This document shows positions 1 to 8,335 of a stretch of DNA of 64,000 nt, piece after piece. Below the pieces are notes generated by a model. The model did not search any database. It was not told the DNA's origin and saw only the letters and a list, made by a program, of their open reading frames with translations. Position 1 is the first letter of the stretch, and each line of letters starts with the position of its first letter. The position numbers and the translations under genes were made by a program. The DNA lies in the NCBI GenBank assembly GCA_034231615.1, contig CM067316.1, positions 28,148,421 through 28,212,420 on the forward strand, in the 5' to 3' direction. Source of the DNA: Meghimatium bilineatum. Lineage: Eukaryota; Mollusca; Gastropoda; Stylommatophora; Philomycidae.

Positions 1-2
1 GT

Positions 3-194
3 GAATCCTCACGATCAGAGGATTTTGAGATGAATGAGTATGAGTCAATATTGAGAATGCGCGAATTTGGAGTGAAGATGGGCGTCGCCCGTAGAGAACC
101 CTCGGACAAAAATTTGAAAAAGAGCAGTGAACCCACAGAGAACCGGAACCTTCAGCCGTTATACCATGAGAGATTTACTGAAGCGGAGATCTGA
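3..194 (+). CDS. partial open frame at left edge, unknown protein C-terminus
   Basis: An open frame enters from the left edge and ends at a TGA at 192-194, giving 63 codons with no start inside the window. The predicted peptide is hydrophilic and charged, with an acidic start (SEDFEMNEYES) and a basic middle (KNLKKSSE). It is less AT-rich than the DNA after it. That is more protein-like than the hydrophobic chance frames nearby. I do not recognise the family. It could be the last exon of a host gene, the end of a mobile-element ORF, or chance. Confidence 0.3.
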   Translation, partial: ESSRSEDFEMNEYESILRMREFGVKMGVARREPSDKNLKKSSEPTENRNLQPLYHERFTEAEI

Positions 195-347
195 GCACAT
201 ATGGACGTGTCCGGTGTGAGAAGAGGATAATCAACATACCTACCTAATACCTAATGCAGTTTTACTGAACGGCGACTAACACACTATCATTGTCAGGTGC
301 TCTGTCGTTGTTCAGAAAACCTCCATTACCTGTTTCCCACGTGAGTA

Positions 348-785
348 TTATTTGTAATGGTGGGAGTCCTCAACGGTCGTGAAGGTCAGAGACTGACACT
401 GGGAAAACCAGCTAGGCCCATTTCCAGATAACAACAGAGATTGCAACATATAATGTGCAGCACATATTAGAGATGTGATCAGAACACAGGCTTTAGTCAC
501 CAACAGCTTCTTTGAGCTTAATAAAGAATCAACTACACACATGATATACATAGGACATTCCGTCTCAATCTGCTGAGACAGATTCCATACTGACACGACA
601 TGCAGGAAGACGTATTTTAGAAATGCCAAGGTAATTCCAAATAGCACAGTAAGTATAGACCACCATTCTTGAATCACATAATTTGGGGAAAAAACACCTA
701 ACAAGAAACAAAGAAAGGCAATGAAAACAAAAACTACTGACACAAGAACATTACACAATACAGAAACACACAGAAAAATAAACAT
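348..785 (-). CDS. hydrophobic 145-codon open frame, unknown
   Basis: This 145-codon frame has an in-frame stop only four codons before its first ATG. Three strongly hydrophobic stretches lie near residues 1-32, 40-66 and 93-118, so a membrane protein is possible. AT-rich DNA read by chance also tends to give Phe/Leu/Val/Ile-rich frames, and no family motif is seen. A second hydrophobic frame (876-1145) lies upstream on the same strand with stops between, so the two could be exons or pieces of one decayed gene. This is weakly supported. Confidence 0.2.
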   Translation of the reverse strand: MFIFLCVSVLCNVLVSVVFVFIAFLCFLLGVFSPNYVIQEWWSILTVLFGITLAFLKYVFLHVVSVWNLSQQIETECPMYIMCVVDSLLSSKKLLVTKACVLITSLICAAHYMLQSLLLSGNGPSWFSQCQSLTFTTVEDSHHYK

Positions 786-875
786 TCGAAAAAGTCAGAT
801 CAGTATTATAGTAAAGATCAATCTCTTCATATATCAAAGTGCTAATACGTTTATACAAATGTGGAAAGTGGATAC

Positions 876-1145
876 TCAATGCAGATACGGAAAGAATGGT
901 TCAAGCGTTTGATAACAAGTGCTACTGACATCAGTTAAGAAATAGTTATATAGAACACAACACAAATATATTCGTCTGAAAACAAATAAACAAACTTGAT
1001 ATAAAAGATCAAAAACCACTTTTGGCAGTAGTGAAACGGCATAACATTTTTTTATTTGGATATGTAAGGAAACAATTACTCCAATTATAATTTGTTCAGG
1101 CGGTATCCCATTTATTACAACACAAATTGCTTCCAATGTCAACAA
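876..1145 (-). CDS. hydrophobic 89-codon open frame, unknown
   Basis: An 89-codon frame on the same strand as 348-785, rich in Val, Ile, Leu, Phe and Cys, with one or two possible membrane segments. No homolog is recognised. Its start overlaps the beginning of a LINE-13 fragment on the other strand, which argues against an intact host gene. Listed because it lies in line with the larger hydrophobic frame. Confidence 0.12.
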   Translation of the reverse strand: MLTLEAICVVINGIPPEQIIIGVIVSLHIQIKKCYAVSLLPKVVFDLLYQVCLFVFRRIYLCCVLYNYFLTDVSSTCYQTLEPFFPYLH

Positions 1146-1565
1146 AAAAACATCTTATCCAAAGTATCTTCATTCCAACCCTGTGCTACCAATGTCAAAC
1201 ATGGTTCGTAACAACAAAACATAAGAGGCAATTGGTTACAACAGAGATGAGATGTCTGAGAAAAGCCACAGGAGTGACCAGAAGACACAGAATTAGAAAC
1301 AATGTCATAAGAGAAAGAGTGGGTGTCATATCAATTCTACAATACATACAAAACTAACAGATACAATGGTTTGGTCATCTGGAAAGAATGTCGTATGATT
1401 CATTAATTTATAAAGCATATACGAAGAGAGAAGAAGCAGAAAGAAGAGCCAAGGGTAGACCTAGAGTACGCTGGATTGACAACATCAAAGAGACATTACA
1501 CGAACACCAAATAACATTATCTGAAGCTGCCAGAAAAGCGAGAACAGGAACATTGTATCTCCCTC
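1127..1565 (+). mobile_element. LINE-13 fragment, C-terminal end of a non-LTR reverse transcriptase ORF
   Basis: Two adjacent frames (1127-1357, 1388-1609) together resemble the extreme C-terminus of animal LINE ORF2 proteins. The order is a TLCYQCQTW block, TTEMRCLRKATGVTR, then KGRPRVRWIDNIKE. These are the post-RT blocks usually found after the YADD motif in such elements. A stop between the frames and missing upstream RT motifs make it a 5'-truncated pseudogene. Related tails occur at 7905-8035, 39590-39690, 50425-50690 and 51720-52850. It runs into a SINE-E copy. Confidence 0.7.
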
Positions 1566-1722
1566 CCTGCCGAAGAAGGATGTGCCGGGCGGGCCATTGG
1601 CGCAAATAAAACGGCGACACAACGCATTTCCACTTTCTGGACTACATCCTGCTGGAAATATAGCAGGACCATGATCCAGCTAGATACAGTTGGAGTTTGA
1701 GAATGAACGCAGAAGAAGAAGA
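1566..1722 (+). repeat. SINE-E copy, 3' part with GAA-rich tail
   Basis: A dispersed repeat whose core (ACACAACGCATTTCC, CTGGACTACATCCTGC) recurs at 2487-2768, 3313-3452, 36940-37095 and, inverted, at 51966-52239. It ends in a GAAGAAGAAGAAG tail. The 5' half is missing. No tRNA-like promoter boxes are evident, so SINE is a size- and tail-based label. Confidence 0.6.
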
Positions 1723-2009
1723 AGTATCTCCCTCGACACCAGTAAAGGGTAAAAGAGGAAGGAAAGAAGAAGAAGATGGAAACATGACTCACTTTCTATT
1801 ATTTTGCAAGGAACAGTCGAAGGTGGAAGTAGGAGAGACGAATAAAGAAAATCCTAGAAAACCACATCAAGGAATGGGTATTATTGGGCACATCTGGGCA
1901 TTATTTTTCTTCTCCGAATGGCTGAAACTAGAGGTGTTTGGCGGGTTTTAACGCCGATGTCTTTAATGTGACAACCTCATGCCCCTGACGTGTTATGGGT
2001 CTTATTTTT

Positions 2010-2486
2010 ATAGCAGTGATCTAATACCAAATAATATCATAGAAAAAGCATGGCCTAATTTCAAAAACACCATTCTAGAATGCATAACAAAACACTCAAA
2101 ACACTGTGGCACTTGATATACAGGAAGAGTACATAAGAAAGAGAACAGCTTGGTGGAATAATGAAGTTGAAGAAGCGACAATAGGAAAGACGTGATGCTT
2201 TAAAAGGAATCAAATAAGAAAATGAAATATCTTAGATCATGTATGGAGAGAATATATGCAGGCTCTTTGCTGAGTCCAGAAGACTAAATTCCTTAAAACC
2301 ATAGCAAAATGATAACCGGAGGCGAGCTATTTCAACCAACACAATATATAAATTACAACATGGCATATCCATACTTAAGGAAAATTAGATCCCAACAACA
2401 ATATGGGAAGAATATTGTAAACATCTCTTTATGGTTACAAGAAATAGACATATAACACAATTCGAAGGGAACAAAATTAAAATAAA
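2010..2486 (+). mobile_element. LINE-11 fragment: linker between endonuclease and RT
   Basis: Reading through stops and frameshifts, the region gives AWxxFKxxILEC, then a TAWWNNEVEEA-like block, then KLQHGISIL and a WEEYCKHLF-like block. These are typical of the region between the APE endonuclease and RT of LINE ORF2 proteins. A SINE-E copy interrupts it at 2487. The same ORF resumes at about 2769 with the SGIDGV block, so this is one element split by later insertions. Non-functional. Confidence 0.6.
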
Positions 2487-2768
2487 CCCCTTGTGTTGCT
2501 AGGTCCCGAAAGGGGAGCAAAGAATATCAACACTGTTTACCTTCCACTCGTGTTGTAAAAGGTGACTAAGGAGGTTATGGGATGGAGTTGGCTGTCCTAT
2601 TCCATATAGGGTCAGTGACCCAAAGTCATGCTGAAGTCGGATGTGTCAGGCCGAAAGGCGCAGATATCGCAACAATGCTGTAAACAATGACACACCGCAT
2701 TCCGTTCTCCGGACTACATCCTGCAAGTCTGCATGTGTTTGAGAACGAACGTAGAAGAAGAAGAAGAT
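2487..2768 (+). repeat. SINE-E copy, near full length
   Basis: Close to the inverted copy at 51966-52239 along its length: the CCCGAAAGGGGAGCAA head, AAGGAGGTTATGGGATGG in the middle, GGCGCAGATATCGCAAC, and the CCGGACTACATCCTGC block before a GAAGAAGAAGAAG tail. It separates two parts of LINE-11 coding sequence. The 5' boundary is approximate. Confidence 0.65.
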
Positions 2769-3312
2769 TTAAAAAATCTGAAAATGAAGAAGGACCTGAA
2801 ATCCTAGAACTGGAAGTCAGAGAGGTTCTCAAGAACAACCCAACGAATAAATTGTCTGGAATTGATGGAGTAATAACTGACGCAATACAGGCATGTTGAG
2901 AGACTGGAGTAACTAGGTTACTCCATATCTTGAGAAAGGCTTAGAAAGAAAAAGCAGCCCCAATAGATTGGCAAGCATTCACCATAGTACTGACATGAAG
3001 GAGAAATAGAAAGCAGGCAATATTGCGGCACATACAAAAGTTACACCCTGCTTAATCATGTCAGTAAAATATGTGCTAAGATTCTGGAAAAACAGAAACT
3101 ACCTATTGTGGATCCAGTTAGTCCGGAGAAGTTCGGGTTTAGAAAATGAAGAGGGTGTACAGATGCAATATTTTCTTTACCACAAAATAGAAATTAAAAA
3201 ATAATACGTAATAAGCATTATAGATTAAGAGAAAGCTTCGACCCAATAAATACAGCACTACTTTGTAATAGTCTTGAAAATTCTGGGATGAAAGGACTAT
3301 TATTAGACTGTG
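2769..3312 (+). mobile_element. LINE-11 fragment: N-terminal RT domain
   Basis: The first part reads LEVREVLKNNPTNKLSGIDGV, the conserved K..PGxDGI block of LINE RTs. Decayed blocks follow that resemble DWQxxTIVxxxKKG, FGFRKGRGCTDAIF and the EKAFD motif near 3230-3245. Stops occur at about 2898 and later. Coding similarity stops at about 3312, where a SINE-E copy begins, and resumes at about 3963. Confidence 0.65.
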
Positions 3313-3452
3313 AAATCCAGCCGAAGACGGATGTGTCGGGCCTATAGCGCAAATGAAACGGCGACACAACGCATTTCCATTCTCTGCACTACATCCTGCT
3401 ATAATGGGGATCCAGCGGGAGTTTGAGAATAAATGCTGAAGAAGAAGAAGAC
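3313..3452 (+). repeat. SINE-E copy, 5'-truncated
   Basis: Matches 1566-1722 closely (GGATGTGTCGGGCC, GGCGACACAACGCATTTCC, CTACATCCTGCTATAATGG) and ends in GAAGAAGAAGAAG. It sits inside the split LINE-11 RT. Confidence 0.6.
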
Positions 3453-3479
3453 TGAAAGAACCATATACAGATATAGTGA

Positions 3480-3740
3480 AAGTTCTTGAGACTAACGGGA
3501 ACTGAACCAGTCCGTTCAACGGCACCCAATCGCCTAGCAACCATTGAACACGCGTTCTTCCGTACATGACTAACCGCATCTCCAAAAAAAGATGCGATTT
3601 CATCAAGCCTTTCAAACAGTGCACACAAAGTAACCAGAACGGACAGATCTAGACAAGGACTATTACAACAACAACAAATATCCCGTACAGGTATTGAAAT
3701 ATCCTCAGTAACAACAAACATATAACATAATATCCGTATT
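3480..3740 (-). repeat. SINE-A copy, inverted, near full length
   Basis: The reverse complement of the element at 6459-6751. It includes the ATACGGATATTATG end at 3722-3740, the CCTGTACGGGATATTTG block, the GAACGGACTGGTTCA block and the CTCAAGAACT end. The GGTTCA-type block is like a pol III B box. It forms one arm of an inverted repeat with 3870-3940. Confidence 0.65.
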
Positions 3741-3837
3741 AGTTATACAAGGGCCGATAGGTCTTCTTGTAAACATGGATAACATATATAGACAATACAA
3801 TTTTGCTTCGAGTAATTGTTTATACAAGTAAATATAA

Positions 3838-3962
3838 GTAGGAAGCCAGAGGACAATTTTTTTTAAATTGTACGGAAGAACACGTGTTCAATGGTTGCTA
3901 GGCAACTGGGTGCCGTTGAACGGACTGATTCAGTTCCCGTTAGACTCACGAATTTTTAGACA
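3838..3962 (+). repeat. SINE-A 3' part, rearranged
   Basis: 3870-3962 is the 3' third of SINE-A in plus orientation. It is preceded at 3838-3868 by the SINE-A distal end in the opposite orientation (GTAGGAAGCCAGAGGACAA). The piece is therefore internally inverted rather than a simple insertion. Confidence 0.55.
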
Positions 3963-4800
3963 GGCATGTGTCTTATCGCCATTTTTATTTATATGGACAA
4001 TATTACGAAAGCAGTTTTAAAAACACACCAGAAGCTTACCCAGCAAATGACTTAACTGAATTACTCTATGCTAGCGATCAGTGCCTACTGATCAATTCAA
4101 GTAATACCACAATTCAAGTGAAGGGCTGCAAAATCGCATAAAAATACTCAACGAAAATTGTCTTAATTACAACATGAAGATCAACACAAAACTAGCAAGA
4201 GTAATATCTATAGCCAAAGAACCAGTTACAATCTAAATAAAGATGAATGAGCAATTACCGAAGAAGTTGAGGAATTTAAATATCTTGGGAGCATTTTTAC
4301 AGACGGCTAAAGAGAGACAGATGACAGAGAGCTCGAGACAAGAATTCAAAAAGTCAACTACGTTAAATTGCTTAATTAATTTTGAACAAATCTGTCTTGA
4401 TGGAAACCAAAATTCACATGAAAAACTAAATCTCCATACCAACAGTATATTATCAATGTCAAACATGGAAACTAACTAAAGAAGAAGAGAGAAAGCTCAC
4501 TACCTGTGACTGGATATGTTTAAGAAAAGAAGCAAACAGAATAAGAAGAGACTGTGTGAGGAATGAAGAGATTACAAGAAATGTTCGAAAGAGCAAAGTC
4601 TGTGCTGAAATACATTGAAAAACAGATGCTCAATTTGTTCGGCCACTTAATGAGAATGAACCAGAAATAAGAAACAAGAAACAAGAAACGGACAGAAACA
4701 AGAATAAACAACATGCAACAGCAAAAGGCAGAGGCAGACATAGAAGAAGGTGGATTGAAAATGTTACCTACATTTTGAGACGCACAATATTACTGAATAT
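3963..4800 (+). mobile_element. LINE-11 fragment: C-terminal RT and post-RT region
   Basis: The LINE-11 reading resumes at RQACVLSP, the decayed form of RQGCVLSP. It continues with a degraded catalytic region, then a FKYLGSIFTDG-like block near 4270-4300, a LNLFGHLMRMN block near 4628-4660, and a GRGRHRRRWIEN-like C-terminal block near 4730-4760. Many stops and frameshifts. With 2010-2486 and 2769-3312 it accounts for one old element. Confidence 0.6.
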
Positions 4801-4882
4801 CAACGCACATCATACGATGAGTAACGCTAAAGATCTACCCTGACATCAAGTTGTCAGATCTCGCAAGTCCATTACAAAAATG

Positions 4883-5093
4883 TTGGTAGCATATGCAATT
4901 CATGAGGAATACAAATTTTGCAGCGTTTATTCAGGACGTAGCCATCAACCTGGAATTTTTAGGCAATATAAAACGTCTAGTAATTTGCCATTTCTTTCTA
5001 GACGATTCCGATGCACAATTGCCTGTGGTTGGATTCTAACTCGATACCTTGATCGTCACGGACGCGCTCCGATCCACGTTGCCACAGAGCTGG
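4883..5093 (-). repeat. SINE-C copy, tRNA-derived
   Basis: On the minus strand the unit starts near 5093 with a tRNA-like head (AGCTCTGTGGCAACGTGGAT, then CGAGTTAGAATCC). This is close to an A box followed by a B box (GGTTCGAATCC). The spacing and the GCGCGTCCGTGACGATCA segment resemble an arginine tRNA. The body runs to about 4883. Other copies: 6865-6942, 9668-9868 and 23473-23655. Confidence 0.65.
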
Positions 5094-5127
5094 AGGATTT
5101 AAGGAGGACACCCATCATTATTTGGCA

Positions 5128-5135
5128 TCACTAAT
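5128..5135. repeat. target-site duplication of nested SINE-B, left copy
   Basis: TCACTAAT at 5128-5135 recurs at 6801-6808 at the far end of SINE-B. Eight matching bases. Confidence 0.5.
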
Positions 5136-5376
5136 AAGTAAAGTAAAGTAACCCATAGCATTTATTAATGCCGTAGGGGTGTGAAATGTTAGCGATACGG
5201 CGTGTGATATGTTAGCGATCTCACATTTCAGTAGCTCTGCAAATGAGGGCGGTAGCCATCTCCTCTCCCTCGGAGTCTTTACTTCCCGGATTAATCCGGT
5301 ACTCATTTAGGGTTGGGTCGACCCGAGAGCCGCTGCGATCTGAAAAACATTTCCGCCTCAACTGGGGAATGAACAT
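5136..5376 (-). repeat. SINE-B copy, tail and body portion (split by LINE-1)
   Basis: The minus-strand SINE-B body and its TTTACTTTACTT tail. It matches the complete copy at 12366-12630 (TGGGTCGACCCGAGAGCCG, CATTTCCGCCTCAACTGG) and has an extra internal repeat of about 22 bp near 5190-5212. Its tRNA-like head is not here but reappears beyond the LINE-1 insertion at 6422-6458 and 6752-6800. The GGTACTCATTT...GGGT segment resembles the central domain shared by some invertebrate SINEs. Confidence 0.75.
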
Positions 5377-6421
5377 CATCGTCATCAAGTGCCGTCTCCG
5401 CAACGAAGGTTGGCTGCAACGTATCTCCAACATCTCCTGTCTCTTGTCTTGGTGGTACACTCTGCTAGACTGTAACCTGTCCATCGTGTAATGTTACTCT
5501 CCCACTTGTATCTCTGCCTACCTCTTGCTCGCTTCCCTTTGACTTTACCCTCAAGTAAGGTCTTCAATAGGGTGTCATGTCTTTTAATGTGTCCAAAGTA
5601 TTTTATTTGCCTGATTTTTATTTCTCTTAGTAGTTCTTTCTTCATATTAAGTGTTTTTAGCACCTCTTTATTTGTTTTCTTCTCTTTCCATGATGTTCTC
5701 CCTATTCTTCTATATACCCACATCTCAAAGGCATCAATTTTGTCTTCTAATTGTTTATTTAGTGTCCATGTTTCTGAGCCATACATTAATATGGAATAGA
5801 TGTAGCATTTTATAATTCTCATTTTTAACTTGTTTGTAATTTGTTTAGATATTAATAATTTCCTCATGTTATTGAAGGTACTTTTAGCCATTCCTATTCT
5901 CCTTTTAACTTCTGTTTCACATCTGCCATCATTTGTGACTATGTGTCCAAGATATTGATACTGTTTTACTTGTTGTAGTTTCTCTCCCTGTATGTTTATG
6001 TTTACCTCCTGTTCTTCTGTGTTTTTGCTGATTATCATGGTTTTTGTTTTTTGAATGTTTATATCTAGTCCATATTCATTACTTGATTTATTGACTTGAT
6101 CTATTAGTCTTTGTAGTTCATGTTCACTTTCTGCTAAAAGAATAGTGTCATCTGCATATCTAATGTTGTTTATTATTTTCCCATTGATCTTGAGTCCTGG
6201 TATTTCTTCTATATTTTTAAAGATATTCTCTGTGTAGATATTAAATAGGCTTGGTGATAAAATGCATCCTTGTCTTACCCCTCTTCTTATTTCTATGTAC
6301 GGTGAGTAGCTGTTTTCACACCTTATTGATGCAGTTTGTTCCCAATATATATTTCTAATCAGCCTGATGTCTTTTCCATCTATGCCTATTTCTTGAAGAC
6401 ATTTGATTAATTTTTCATGTT
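5377..6421 (-). mobile_element. LINE-1 copy, 5'-truncated, with partial RT
   Basis: A minus-strand non-LTR retrotransposon of about 1,045 bp. It is flanked by a perfect 12-bp duplication (GGGAATGAACAT at 5365-5376 and 6422-6433). Its 3' end carries a short GATGAC/GATG tail at 5377-5385. The 5' end is cut inside the RT domain. The insertion splits a SINE-B. Nearly identical copies lie at 11119-11891 and 61962-62461, so the family has moved recently. Confidence 0.9.
5385..6420 (-). pseudogene. LINE-1 reverse transcriptase, C-terminal ~345 codons
   Basis: One uninterrupted frame spans the whole LINE-1 fragment, from the truncation point to the stop at 5385. From the N-terminal side it has an ENSYSPYIEIRRGVRQGCIL block (RQGC codons near 6264-6275), the catalytic YADDT motif at 6144-6158, QYLGHIVTNDGRCE, YGSETWTL, IKYFGHIKRHD, and GRQRYKWESN near the end. 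These are the expected post-palm blocks of LINE ORF2. The first catalytic Asp motif and the endonuclease are lost by 5' truncation, so it cannot be active alone. The lack of internal stops shows the copy is young. Confidence 0.85.
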
Positions 6422-6458
6422 GGGAATGAACATAGCACCACTTATATGCGAAACCAAC
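6422..6458 (-). repeat. SINE-B head portion between LINE-1 and SINE-A
   Basis: GGGAATGAACATAGCACCAC continues the SINE-B sequence that stops at 5376. The first 12 bases are the LINE-1 target duplication and the last 19 (6440-6458) are the SINE-A target duplication. Confidence 0.75.
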
Positions 6459-6751
6459 ATACGGATATTATGTTATATGTCTGTTTTTACTGAGGATATT
6501 TCAATACCTGTACGGGATGTTTGTTGTTGTTGTAATAGTCCTTGTCTCGATCGGTCCGTTCTGGTGACTTTGTGTGCACGGTTTGAATGGCTTGACGAAA
6601 TCGCATCTTTTTTTGGAGATGGGGTTGGTCAAGTACGGAAGAACGCGTTTTCAATAGTTGCTAGGCGATTTGGTGCCGTTGAACGGACTGGTTCAATCCC
6701 CGTTAGTCTCAAGAATTTTTTTAATTGTCCTCTGGCTTCCTACTTAAATTT
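6459..6751 (+). repeat. SINE-A copy, full length
   Basis: A 293-bp element flanked by a 19-bp duplication with two mismatches (6440-6458 and 6752-6770), inserted into the tRNA-like head of SINE-B. It starts ATACGGATATTATG and contains a TGCTAGGCGATTTGGTGCCG ... GGACTGGTTCAATCCCCG segment. That segment looks like A-box and B-box elements with an abnormal position near the 3' part. Copies: 3480-3740(-), 3838-3962(+), 43210-43300(+). Confidence 0.75.
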
Positions 6752-6800
6752 ACTTGTATGCGAAACCAGCACGCTAACCACTGCGCTACGCGGCTCCCAG
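6752..6800 (-). repeat. SINE-B tRNA-like head, terminal portion
   Basis: On the minus strand this reads GGGAGCCGCGTAGCGCAGTG with TTAGCGTGCTGGTTTCGCAT following. It contains a good A box (TAGCGCAGTGG). It completes the SINE-B begun at 5136 and is followed by the TCACTAAT duplication at 6801-6808. Confidence 0.75.
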
Positions 6801-6864
6801 TCACTAATGTTCTAAGCTGTATTTACGTTTATAGTGTGCCATTGCGTTTTCAACGGTCAAGATG

Positions 6865-6942
6865 TACAATTGTACTAGGTATGAACCCATGGCATTGACC
6901 GTCACAGACGCGCTTTGCACCTCGCCACCACAGAGCCGAACA
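6865..6942 (-). repeat. SINE-C tRNA-like head fragment
   Basis: The minus strand reads CGGCTCTGTGGTGGCGAGG, then GCGCGTCTGTGACGGTCA and GGGTTCATACC. It matches the head of the SINE-C copies at 4883-5093 and 9668-9868. The body is missing or too decayed to see. Confidence 0.5.
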
Positions 6943-6944
6943 TA

Positions 6945-7485
6945 TCCATGAAAGTGAGATAAAAATCCAAGTCTCAGATAAGGTAAAGCTCATTTACTGA
7001 GTACAATGTATACGGCAATTGGTAAACGTAAATGTAACCAGCGTCATATCATACTATTTTCCGGTAAGTACTCAGCTGCCTAGTCAGTGGTTGATCAGAA
7101 ATCACATGACATAGCGTTGCCTACCACACTTGTTCATTGGCGATGTCATCACTCCTTAACCTTCCCAGAGCTTAAGCCCTGGTACTATTTCCTGGTAGGT
7201 GGTTGAACCACGAGTAATTTTTTTATTTCAAACAACAAATAATGAGTGAACTCAAAATCCATGTCTGCTGGTAAGAGGGCGAATTACTACTTAACATTAC
7301 ACTACCAAGGACCCTTCTAAGGTGAGACAGCACAGCGTCAGGGAATAACGTTTGGTATAGGTGGCAATCTACTTGAGGCTACTAAATAACGAAGCCATAA
7401 TTAAAGTGGACTCCTAGCTCGATAACTTTTTTTTCATCTTTCAGTACTTTCAATACTTAGACACTAAAGTTGCATTATACAGGAC
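6945..7485. other. unassigned stretch
   Basis: No coding or strong repeat signal. A GGTACTATTTCCTGGTAGG segment near 7181-7199 is faintly like the GGTACYCATTT..GGGT core of SINE-B and may be a decayed SINE. Confidence 0.3.
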
Positions 7486-7489
7486 TAGT

Positions 7490-7860
7490 ATCATTCTATC
7501 ACTGTGCTACCAGTGCCAAACCTGGAAAATGACAGCACAATGCACAACAAATAGTGACAGCAGAAATGGCATGTCTACGAAGAATACTCGGAGTGTCATT
7601 AAGAGATAGAATTAGAAACGATAATATCAGTGGTTTTCACACGCTTCCAGATTACCAACAGATAGCATGCCACAAATGTCAATGACACATAGACATAAAA
7701 GCTATAAAGCCAGAGGCAGAACATGTAAAAGATGGATCAAAGAAATCAAAGAAGGCACAGGAACAAGCTTACAAACAGCATACAAGAAGGCCATCTCCAG
7801 AGAACTCTTTCACCCTTGACGCCGTAAGGCAAACAAGGGACACAGCGTGTAGATTGATAG
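7490..7860 (+). mobile_element. LINE-4 3' fragment
   Basis: A decayed post-RT region, the mirror of 15150-15600. It includes CTGTGCTACCAGTGCCAAAC (LCYQCQT), GTCTACGAAGAATACTCGGA (LRRILG), a KRWIKEIKE-like block near 7728-7750 and an RELFHP-like block near 7800-7818, followed by a GATTGATAGATAAA tail. The RT catalytic region is absent. Other LINE-4 pieces: 15150-15600, 28965-29090, 38215-38330, 51035-51470, 53545-53675. Confidence 0.65.
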
Positions 7861-7904
7861 ATAAAATACTGTATGCAACACTTGAACAAATGCGGATTCA
7901 ACAC

Positions 7905-8035
7905 AGCCAAGGTGGTACATCTGGCCTTGATTAGACAACTAAAGGCTACAGCCACCGCACCTACGCTTGACGGCAAGTGTGGATATTCTGACCATCATCC
8001 ATTTGAGGATATGACAATAGATAATAGAATAGTTC
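7905..8035 (+). mobile_element. LINE-13 3' terminal fragment
   Basis: ATCTGGCCTTGATTAGACA ... GACGGCAAGTGTG ... GACAATAGATAATAG parallels the 3' end of LINE-13 at 52380-52490 (ATCTGGCCTTGAACAGAAGC ... GACAAGTGTGAATG ... GACAATAGATAGTCAATAG). It lies directly 5' of a tandem array. Confidence 0.5.
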
Positions 8036-8080
8036 GTGGAGAAGAAGCACAATTGCGACAAGGAGTTAGTCCGTCTAAAC

Positions 8081-8330
8081 ATATGGATGACTGAGCGTAG
8101 AAACTCAGACTTGGGTGTGAGCTGATAAACATATGGATGACTGAGCGTAGAAACTCAGACTTGGGTGTGAGCTGATAAACATATGGATGACTGAGCGTAG
8201 AAACTCAGACTTGGGTGTGAGCTGATAAACATATGGATGACTGAGCGTAGAAACTCAGACTTGGGTGTGAGCTGATAAACATATGGATGACTGAGCGTAG
8301 AAACTCAGACTTGGGTGTGAGCTGATAAAC
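8081..8330. repeat. 50-bp tandem repeat, five perfect copies
   Basis: Units start at 8081, 8131, 8181, 8231 and 8281, each exactly 50 bp and with no differences. Each unit holds a short inverted repeat, CTGAG(8 nt)CTCAG. A partial TAAAC precedes the first unit. Confidence 0.95.
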
Positions 8331-8335
8331 ATCTT

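Noticed and set aside
2629..2664. Hammerhead-ribozyme-like CTGAAG ... CCGAAA arrangement in SINE-E
   Set aside because: The invariant CTGANGA core is not met (A9 position is T) and the core is not kept in other SINE-E copies.
3389..3721. 110-codon minus frame, similar to the 6417-6815 plus frame (132 codons)
   Set aside because: Both are chance open frames across SINE-A. The shared peptide (GAVERTGSxPVSLKNF) is the translated repeat, not a protein family.
5491..5799. 102-codon plus-strand frame, with near-identical frames at 11776-11468 and 62095-62406
   Set aside because: It is the antisense of the LINE-1 RT ORF. Its repetition simply follows the LINE-1 copies.
8081..8330. Possible hammerhead core in the 50-bp unit (CTGATAA, GAAAC, CTCA/TGAG stem)
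   Set aside because: The order of stems is wrong: the stem III partner runs straight into CTGATAA with no cleavage site or stem I.
8081..8330. CRISPR array
   Set aside because: Units are contiguous with no unique spacers and the genome is animal-like. The same applies to 9199-9370, 17608-18105, 33443-33561, 35147-35710 and 39073-39577.
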